This document shows positions 16,026 through 21,087 of a DNA stretch of 21,087 nucleotides, piece after piece (position 1 is the stretch's first letter; each line of letters starts with the position of its first letter). The stretch comes from Gammaproteobacteria bacterium (GTDB lineage Bacteria; Pseudomonadota; Gammaproteobacteria; SZUA-229). The position numbers were made by a program, and so were the translations under genes. The notes under the pieces were generated by a model. It was not told where the DNA came from. It ran no database searches and worked only from the letters and a program-made list of their open reading frames with translations. The DNA is taken from assembly GCA_026197015.1 (NCBI GenBank), contig JAPHRB010000095.1, forward strand, positions 1 through 21,087. Direction: 5' to 3'.

Positions 16026-16051
16026 CAATATACCCTGTTTGGGTTATATTG
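16026..16051. promoter_or_regulatory. Short inverted repeat just upstream of the metallopeptidase start
   Basis: CAATATACCC (16026-16035) pairs with GGGTTATATTG (16041-16051) with one bulged base and a 5-nt loop. It sits 5 nt before the start codon on the minus strand, in the 119-bp divergent gap with ettA. It could be an operator or a 5' leader hairpin covering the ribosome site. A TATACT at 16082-16087 may be an ettA -10 box, but no good -35 is seen. Confidence 0.35.
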
Positions 16052-16139
16052 TAATTTGAATATATTGTTCATTAATTCTAGTATACTAAACTAAAAACAA
16101 ACTACTGACATTACTTCACAAAAATAACTAAAAAATCCT

Positions 16140-17804
16140 ATGGCACAATATATTTACACAATGAATGGCGTGGGCAAAATTGTCCCACCTAAAAAAGAAC
16201 TGCTTAAAAACATTAACCTTAACTTCTTTCCCGGCGCTAAAATCGGTGTATTAGGTTATAACGGGGCCGGTAAATCCACCCTGTTACGCATTATGGCCGG
16301 GCTAGATACGGATATTATTGGTGAAGCGCGGCCTCAGCCTGGTATTAATATTGGTTTCTTACAGCAGGAACCCGAACTTGATGAAAGCAAGGATGTTCGG
16401 GGTAATGTAGAAGAAGGCCTTAAGGTTGTTAAAGAAGCACAAAGCAAACTTGATGCAGTTTATGCCGCTTATGCGGAACCTGATGCGGATTTTGACGCGC
16501 TGGCCGCTGAACAGGCGCAGCTTGAAAACATTATTCAGGCGGCTGATGCGCATAATCTCGAGCACAAACTCGAAATTGCTGCTGACGCTCTACGCCTACC
16601 GCCCTGGGATGCTGATGTAAGTAAGTTATCCGGCGGTGAACGTCGCCGTGTTGCACTTTGTCGTTTATTACTGTCTGCCCCCGATATGTTAATTCTGGAT
16701 GAGCCTACCAACCATCTTGACGCTGAATCTGTTGCCTGGTTAGAGCGTTTTCTGGCAGACTTCCCCGGCACGGTTGTCGCGGTAACCCATGATCGATATT
16801 TTCTCGACAATGTTGCAGGCTGGATACTCGAATTAGACCGCGGTCAGGGCATCCCCTGGGAGGGCAATTATTCTTCCTGGTTAGAACAGAAAGAAGCCCG
16901 ACTTGAACGTGAAGAGAAAAAAGAAGCCGGTCGACAGAAAGCCATCAAAGCTGAGCTTGAGTGGGTACGCTCTAATGCCAAAGGCCGTCATGCCAAGAGT
17001 AAATCACGTTTAACTCGTTTTGAAGAGTTACAGTCAGATGATTACCAGCAACGCAGTGAGACCCAGTCTCTTTATATACCCCCTGGCCCGAGGCTTGGTG
17101 ATTTAGTTGTTGAAGCGGTAAATATCAGTAAAAGCTTCGGTGACCGCCTGTTATACGAAAATGTTAACTTCAACCTGCCCAAAGGCGGAATTATTGGCAT
17201 TATCGGCCCGAACGGTGCGGGTAAATCTACCCTGTTTAATATGATAGCCGGCACTGAAAAACCTGATTCTGGTGAATTCCGCATTGGTGAGTCAGTTGAA
17301 ATTGCTTATGTTGATCAGAGCAGAGACTCATTAAATGGCGACAATTCTGTATGGGAGGAGATATCTGACGGCCTGGATAATATTGAAGTGGGCCGTTACA
17401 CCACCTCTTCCCGTGCCTACGTTAGTCACTTTAACTTTAAGGGTGAGTCGCAGCAGAAAAAAATAAAGCAACTCTCCGGTGGTGAACGTAATCGAGTACA
17501 TCTTGCCAAGTTAATGAAAAAAGGCGGCAACCTGTTATTACTTGATGAACCTACCAATGACCTTGATGTTGAGACTTTACGTGCATTAGAAGAAGCGATT
17601 CTTAACTTTCCCGGCTGTGCTGTTGTTATCTCCCATGACAGGTGGTTCCTCGACCGTATTGCGACTCATATACTCGCTTTTGAAGGTGATTCACAGGTAA
17701 CCTGGTTTGAAGGCAACTACTCGGATTATGAAGAAGACCGTAAGAAACGCCTAGGAGATGATGCTGCCAATCCACACCGTATCAAATATAAACCCTTAAA
17801 GTAA
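16140..17804 (+). CDS. ettA: Energy-dependent translational throttle protein EttA (ABC-F)
   Basis: Cytoplasmic ABC-F ATPase that binds the ribosomal E site and gates the first elongation step according to the ATP/ADP ratio. It has 554 residues (E. coli 555) and is collinear with it. Walker A motifs are GYNGAGKST (39-47) and GPNGAGKST (356-364). Signatures are LSGGERRR (163-170) and LSGGERNR (445-452). Walker B with catalytic Glu are LDEPTNHLD (Glu188) and LDEPTNDLD (Glu470). The arm insertion lies around 95-139 and the P-site tRNA-interaction linker about 241-322, which is the EttA hallmark. No ribosome-binding site is visible before the ATG. The gene stands alone, and its 3' end is repeated 270 bp downstream. 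Confidence 0.97.
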   Translation: MAQYIYTMNGVGKIVPPKKELLKNINLNFFPGAKIGVLGYNGAGKSTLLRIMAGLDTDIIGEARPQPGINIGFLQQEPELDESKDVRGNVEEGLKVVKEAQSKLDAVYAAYAEPDADFDALAAEQAQLENIIQAADAHNLEHKLEIAADALRLPPWDADVSKLSGGERRRVALCRLLLSAPDMLILDEPTNHLDAESVAWLERFLADFPGTVVAVTHDRYFLDNVAGWILELDRGQGIPWEGNYSSWLEQKEARLEREEKKEAGRQKAIKAELEWVRSNAKGRHAKSKSRLTRFEELQSDDYQQRSETQSLYIPPGPRLGDLVVEAVNISKSFGDRLLYENVNFNLPKGGIIGIIGPNGAGKSTLFNMIAGTEKPDSGEFRIGESVEIAYVDQSRDSLNGDNSVWEEISDGLDNIEVGRYTTSSRAYVSHFNFKGESQQKKIKQLSGGERNRVHLAKLMKKGGNLLLLDEPTNDLDVETLRALEEAILNFPGCAVVISHDRWFLDRIATHILAFEGDSQVTWFEGNYSDYEEDRKKRLGDDAANPHRIKYKPLK

Positions 17805-17812
17805 CAACCTTA
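17767..17812 (+). repeat. Direct repeat A: last codons and stop of ettA
   Basis: 46 bp covering the last 12 codons of ettA, the stop and 8 nt beyond. It matches 18037-18081 with six mismatches and one gap. Confidence 0.85.
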
Positions 17813-17837
17813 GTAGACTTTAAATACGGATAAAACC

Positions 17838-17887
17838 GCGGTTAATTTCCCTGGTTGACTTAAAAAGTCAAAGGCAGGGAAAACCGC
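17838..17887. repeat. Nested hairpin downstream of ettA
   Basis: The outer stem GCGGTT-TTCCCTG pairs with CAGGGAAAACCGC (13 bp, with AAT bulged out). The inner stem TTGACTT pairs with AAGTCAA around an AAA loop. It starts 33 nt after the ettA stop. No T run follows, so it may be a repeat element or an RNA 3'-end stabiliser rather than an intrinsic terminator. Confidence 0.65.
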
Positions 17888-17911
17888 AAATAAACGCGAA
17901 TGAACGCAAAT
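17882..17911. repeat. Three degenerate 10-bp tandem units
   Basis: AACCGCAAAT, AAACGCGAAT and GAACGCAAAT lie head to tail, consensus RAACGCRAAT. The first unit overlaps the end of the preceding hairpin. I recall AACGCRxAT-type strings of this kind as common intergenic repeats in environmental genomes, but that is memory, not a search. Confidence 0.6.
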
Positions 17912-17958
17912 ATTAATTAATATCTCCTGAAGTCACATTACAAATAGCCGGTCTTCAA

Positions 17959-17988
17959 CTCGTTCCCATGCTCCTGCGTGGGAACGAG
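17959..17988. repeat. REP-like palindrome
   Basis: CTCGTTCCCATGC pairs with GCGTGGGAACGAG over 13 bp (one T-G wobble) around a TCCT loop. The CGTTCCCA...TGGGAACG core is of a kind seen as dispersed intergenic palindromes in many bacteria. Only one copy is in this window. Confidence 0.7.
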
Positions 17989-18036
17989 ATAATGCGGGTG
18001 TCCTGCTAATCGATGGGCGTCTAGCTAATCGCCCTA

Positions 18037-18081
18037 CCAATCGACACGGATCAAATATAAACCTCTAAAGCAATAACCTTA
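18037..18081 (+). repeat. Direct repeat B: degenerate duplicate of the ettA 3' end
   Basis: 45 bp, about 85% identical to 17767-17812 and lying 270 bp downstream. The central ATCAAATATAAACC is exact. In the ettA frame CCC to CCT and TTA to CTA are synonymous, and the stop TAA reads CAA. One base is missing earlier, so the copy is not itself coding. The similarity stops abruptly on both sides. Confidence 0.85.
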
Positions 18082-18104
18082 CCACGCTAAGGCACATCTC
18101 ATTC

Positions 18105-18139
18105 GGGGAAAGACCGCCGTTGTTTGGCGCTCTGTCCCC
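18105..18139. repeat. Imperfect hairpin between ettA and msrA
   Basis: GGGGAAAGACCGCC (18105-18118) pairs with GGCGCTCTGTCCCC (18126-18139), 12 of 14 positions, with a 7-nt loop. Read on the minus strand it lies downstream of msrA, but no T run follows. Confidence 0.6.
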
Positions 18140-18249
18140 TTAACCCAAGCCACTTGAAGATGTTCAGTGTAGTTACCCAGTCCTATTTACTCCAGCAAGC
18201 AATAACTCATCGCAATAGACATGCAAAAAAAGAGCTGATACATGGCCGC

Positions 18250-18879
18250 TTAAAAAGTAACCCCTGTTCCACCGAGACCACAATACCCATTTGGATTTTT
18301 TGCCAGATATTGCTGATGGTAATCTTCGGCATAGTAGAATTCAGCGACCTCAATTACTTCTGTTGTTATTTCGGGCAAGCCCTTTTGTGTTAATTTTTGC
18401 TGATATGAACTCTTAATTGAATCAGCTATTATTTTCTGTTGTTCTGAAAAATAATAAATACCCGAGCGATATTGAGTGCCTCTATCATTACCCTGCTGCA
18501 TACCCTGTGTCGGATTATGACTTTCAAAAAAGAGCTTAACCAGCTTCTCATAACTACAAACTGACTCATCAAATACAACAAGAACAACTTCATTATGCCC
18601 GGTCATTCCTGAACAGACTTCCTGGTAAGTTGGGTTTTTGGTAATACCTGCTGCATAACCCACTGCAGTTGTGTAAACACCTTGCTGCAACCAGAACTTC
18701 TTTTCCGCTCCCCAGAAACAGCCTAAACCAAAAATAGCTTTAGAAAGACCCTGCGGAAATGGCTCAATTAATGTATTACCATTAACATAGTGAGATTCAG
18801 CAACGGGCATTATCTGCTCACGACCAGGTAATGCCTCTTCGGCATCAGGTAAATTATAGTTTTTATTGCCAAATAACAT
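18250..18879 (-). CDS. msrA: Peptide methionine sulfoxide reductase MsrA
   Basis: Reduces methionine-S-sulfoxide in proteins and free methionine. It has 209 residues and is collinear with E. coli MsrA (212), including the N-terminal extension ALPGR...MPVA. The catalytic Cys54 is in FGLGCFWGAEKKFW. TGH and GTQYRSGIYY form the substrate pocket. The first resolving Cys200 is in GYCGLGG. The second resolving Cys of E. coli (Cys206) is replaced: the chain ends GVTF. The recycling path through thioredoxin must therefore use Cys200 alone. The upstream region is AT-rich with only a weak ribosome-binding site, and the gene stands alone. Confidence 0.97.
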   Translation of the reverse strand: MLFGNKNYNLPDAEEALPGREQIMPVAESHYVNGNTLIEPFPQGLSKAIFGLGCFWGAEKKFWLQQGVYTTAVGYAAGITKNPTYQEVCSGMTGHNEVVLVVFDESVCSYEKLVKLFFESHNPTQGMQQGNDRGTQYRSGIYYFSEQQKIIADSIKSSYQQKLTQKGLPEITTEVIEVAEFYYAEDYHQQYLAKNPNGYCGLGGTGVTF

Positions 18880-19446
18880 GATTAGTTACTTATTAGTTTG
18901 AATTTAAGTGTTTAGTAATATACTTGAATAGCATAGTTCACTAAATGAATCATAATTATGAACCGAGCAGAATAAAAAACAATGTTAGTTTTACTTTTGA
19001 ATACACATTAATAATATGAAAATTTAATCGAAGTATTCAAATAACTTTCAGTAATAACCTTAATAAAGAACCTGAATTAAGCTTTTAAAAGCACAACCTG
19101 AATATAATAAAACCAGTATTACTGCTTAAACATTAAGACTTAAACTGTTATTTAAGCCATTAATTAGACTATTTAAATATATTCAACTTAAATAACACAT
19201 AAAAGGTAGAATAAGCTGCCAATAAAATAATCATACTACCTGTTTGAAGTATTTATATAAATAAAAGAACAGAATATACTCAGACTTTATATATTTCTAA
19301 AACTGTTTTATTTAATAGTATTTTTATGTGTAGTTAATACAAAACTATGTTTTAATAGGCTAATATATAAAAAAGAGTTTAATTAACTTCTACGGAAACT
19401 AATTAAAAATACACCATAAAATGAATTAAAAACACAACAACACATC
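18880..19446. other. AT-rich gene-free gap between msrA and rsd
   Basis: 567 bp, strongly AT-rich, with no ORF of note on either strand. It holds two perfect 12-bp palindromes, TCATAATTATGA (18950-18961) and GCTTTTAAAAGC (19081-19092), and a direct repeat AACCTGAAT on either side of the second. It must carry the msrA and rsd promoters. I cannot pick out a -35/-10 pair with confidence. Confidence 0.5.
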
Positions 19447-19458
19447 ATGAGATTTAGT

Positions 19459-19956
19459 ATGAATGATTCTGTCGATATACAACCAGCAACGGACCGCCGT
19501 GCACGCACACGTAGAGAAATAAAACAGCTAATAACAGAGAGAAATGAAGTGTTAGCGCTTTATTGTAACCTCGCAGGATGCGATGGAAGTAAAGTAACTT
19601 CTGCAGACGATATTGATGGTGAAACATTACAGGAGTTTTGTCAGTTACTAATTGATTATATTGCAACCGGTCACTTTGAACTATATAGCCGAATATCTGA
19701 AGGAAAAGAAAGACGCAACGAAATTATTAAACTTGCTAATACCATCTATCCACGTATTGAAAAAACAACAACACTTGCTGTTGAGTTTAACGATAATTAC
19801 GATACGACAAATAACTATACAACGGAATTAAAAGACAAATTACCAGAAGAGCTTTCAAGATTGGGTGAAGAGTTAGCAACTCGTATTGAGCTAGAAGACC
19901 AGCTCATTAATACATTATTAACGCCAGAACCTGAGTCCGAGGCAATGTTACAATAA
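19459..19956 (+). CDS. rsd: Rsd/AlgQ family anti-sigma-70 regulator
   Basis: Small cytoplasmic helical protein that binds region 4 of the housekeeping sigma factor and so favours alternative sigma factors in stationary phase. In Pseudomonas the homologue AlgQ also affects alginate and virulence genes. From this start it has 165 residues (E. coli Rsd 158). FCQLLIDYIATGHFELY (60-76), IYPRIEKTT and EFNDNYD (109-115) match AlgQ closely, and ELATRIELEDQLI near the end matches Rsd. I favour the ATG at 19459 because GAG lies 7 nt before it. The in-frame ATG at 19447 has no ribosome-binding site and adds four residues. Confidence 0.9.
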   Translation: MNDSVDIQPATDRRARTRREIKQLITERNEVLALYCNLAGCDGSKVTSADDIDGETLQEFCQLLIDYIATGHFELYSRISEGKERRNEIIKLANTIYPRIEKTTTLAVEFNDNYDTTNNYTTELKDKLPEELSRLGEELATRIELEDQLINTLLTPEPESEAMLQ

Positions 19957-19967
19957 TATTACAATTT

Positions 19968-20016
19968 AAACCTCATCATTCTTTAGTACTCATTACAATA
20001 AAGAATGCTGAGGTTT
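19968..20016. terminator. Stem-loop between convergent rsd and rlmKL, probably bidirectional terminator
   Basis: A 17-bp stem (19968-19984 with 20000-20016, one mismatch) encloses a 15-nt loop. The arms begin with AAACCTCA and end with TGAGGTTT, giving A/T-rich outer ends on both strands but no long T run. It starts 11 nt after the rsd stop and ends 24 nt before the rlmKL stop. Confidence 0.7.
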
Positions 20017-20040
20017 ACTTAAGAAAAGCACCAGCTTTAG

Positions 20041-21087
20041 CTATTTTTGCTTAATAATAAAACAATGATGAATCTTCTGATTTCGCTTAAAGTCTTCAGG
20101 AATGGTTGATGCTGTAATATTCTCTATATTATATTTTTCACTTAAGGTCTTATCCAGTTTGAATTTTCTAAAGTTATTAGAAAATAATATAATCCCATTT
20201 TCAGCCAATAACTTCATAGCTGATTCAATTAAAAAAACATGATCTCGCTGCACATCAAACATATCTTGCATAGATTTTGAGTTTGAGAATGTTGGCGGAT
20301 CTATAAAAATAAAGTTATAACGACTATTAGCATTTGCGTCACTGGATAACCACTTGATACAGTCTGCTTTTATAAACTCATGATCATTAACAGTCAGGTT
20401 ATTAAGCTTAAAGTTTCTTATAGACCAGTTAATATATGTGTTAGACATATCAACACTGGTTGTTTTCGCTCCGGCAAAAGCGGCATAAACTGAAACTGAA
20501 GAGGTATATGAAAATAGATTTAAAAACTCAACAGGCTTTTTCTCAGCTTTAATCTTATCAAACACGATTTGTCGGGTTAATCGCTGATCTAGAAACAAGC
20601 CTGTATCCAGATAATCGGTAAGATTTATATAAAAGTTAAATCCACCCTCCTCTACTATAAAGAAATTACGATCATCATTCTGTTTTTCGTATTGTGACAA
20701 ACCCTTTTGTTGGCGCCTTGTTTTTACAACAATATCTTCTTTCTTTAAATCCACAACTTCAGGGATAACATCAATTAATAAATCAAATCGTTGTTTCGCT
20801 TTATTTATTTCTATAGTCGATGGTGCCTGAAATTCCTGTACATGCACTTTATCACCGTAAACATCAATTGCCGCCGCATACTCCGGAATATCTGCAGAGT
20901 ACAATCTATAACATTCAATTTTATTTTTTCTGGCCCAACGTCCAATGTGTTTATAGTTTTTCTTCAGGCGATTTAATATAGCGGTTCTATGCTCGGTATA
21001 TTTAACATCCCTTTCGAGTTTTCTTTCAGCAGATAAAGCGGGTCTTATTTGATATTGAAGTAATTTGCATTTAATCGCCCCGTTAAA
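20041..21087 (-). CDS. rlmL: 23S rRNA methyltransferase RlmKL, C-terminal half (5' end off window)
   Basis: Bifunctional enzyme making m2G2445 (RlmL part) and m7G2069 (RlmK part) in 23S rRNA. The reading frame is open to the right edge: 348 residues are present and E. coli has 702, so the N-terminal THUMP and RlmL portions lie outside. At the edge NGAIKCKLLQYQI corresponds to the end of the RlmL half. Then come NRLKKNYKHIGRWA, YRLYSADIPEY, VKTRRQQKG, VNLTDYLDTGLFLD and the SAM-binding block FLNLFSYTSS. FIDPPTFSNSK and DVQRDH are the catalytic and core motifs of RlmK. Motif I reads SYTSS where E. coli has SYTGS. There is no start codon in the window. Confidence 0.95.
   Translation of the reverse strand, partial: FNGAIKCKLLQYQIRPALSAERKLERDVKYTEHRTAILNRLKKNYKHIGRWARKNKIECYRLYSADIPEYAAAIDVYGDKVHVQEFQAPSTIEINKAKQRFDLLIDVIPEVVDLKKEDIVVKTRRQQKGLSQYEKQNDDRNFFIVEEGGFNFYINLTDYLDTGLFLDQRLTRQIVFDKIKAEKKPVEFLNLFSYTSSVSVYAAFAGAKTTSVDMSNTYINWSIRNFKLNNLTVNDHEFIKADCIKWLSSDANANSRYNFIFIDPPTFSNSKSMQDMFDVQRDHVFLIESAMKLLAENGIILFSNNFRKFKLDKTLSEKYNIENITASTIPEDFKRNQKIHHCFIIKQK

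Larger units (their letters stand above)
17805..18249. other. Gene-free repeat-rich stretch between ettA and msrA
   Basis: 445 bp with no credible gene. It holds, in order, a nested hairpin, three degenerate 10-bp repeats, a REP-like palindrome, an 8-bp direct repeat (GCTAATCG at 18005 and 18024), a degraded second copy of the ettA 3' end, and another imperfect hairpin. The composition (short palindromes, more GC than its surroundings in places) is that of intergenic mobile repeats. No T run typical of an ettA terminator is seen next to its stop. Confidence 0.75.

Noticed and set aside
18037..18081. Start of a truncated ettA pseudogene
   Set aside because: Similarity is limited to 45 bp of the extreme 3' end and stops sharply on both sides, so it fits a duplicated insertion site better than a decayed gene copy.
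18124..18393. Plus-strand ORF of 89 codons before and across msrA
   Set aside because: It begins at a non-ATG codon, overlaps the msrA 3' end in antisense by over 140 nt, has no recognisable protein features and no ribosome-binding site.

Overview
The window looks like an ordinary chromosomal stretch of an AT-rich gammaproteobacterium. The protein sequences resemble E. coli or Pseudomonas homologues throughout (SdhCDA, YgfZ, EttA, MsrA of the long E. coli type, RlmKL, an Rsd/AlgQ anti-sigma factor). The nrdR-ribD-ribE-ribBA-ribH-nusB order is typical of that class. I cannot fix the genus; a marine or environmental lineage is a guess from base composition and gene style only.

Layout. (1) 1-2144, minus strand: sdhC-sdhD-sdhA, with ATGA overlaps and sdhA running off the left edge. 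(2) 2145-2312: a divergent promoter region with a long interrupted inverted repeat. (3) 2313-3353: ygfZ, closed by a strong terminator. (4) 3478-6039: three tandem paralogues of a stand-alone HDOD-domain signalling protein. (5) 6176-6982: a secreted DUF4412-like protein with a Met/Gln-rich tail. It is followed by a 12-unit heptanucleotide array that sits inside the loop of what may be its own terminator. (6) 13480-7138, minus strand: glyA, nrdR, ribD, a proteasome/HslV-like Ntn hydrolase, ribE, ribBA (RibBX type), ribH and nusB. (7) 16020-13598, minus strand: two predicted lipoproteins, the first a HEXXH metallopeptidase. (8) 16140-17804: ettA, followed by a 445-bp gene-free stretch built of hairpins, short repeats and a degenerate second copy of the ettA 3' end. 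(9) msrA, a 0.55-kb AT-rich gap, an rsd/algQ gene, and the C-terminal half of rlmKL at the right edge.

How the genes work together. Most are housekeeping: complex II and its wider Fe-S repair (SdhCDA, YgfZ), one-carbon supply (GlyA), deoxynucleotide control (NrdR), riboflavin synthesis (RibD, RibE, RibB domain, RibH), transcription and translation control (NusB, EttA, Rsd, RlmKL) and oxidative repair (MsrA). The RibBA protein has lost the zinc cysteines of GTP cyclohydrolase II, so a separate RibA must exist elsewhere.

The most unusual items are these. A Ser-N-terminal proteasome-like protein is translationally coupled to riboflavin synthase. The HDOD genes form a tandem triplet. The heptamer array is embedded in a 16-bp stem. 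A block downstream of ettA is flanked by direct repeats of the ettA 3' end and looks like the scar of a small integrated element.
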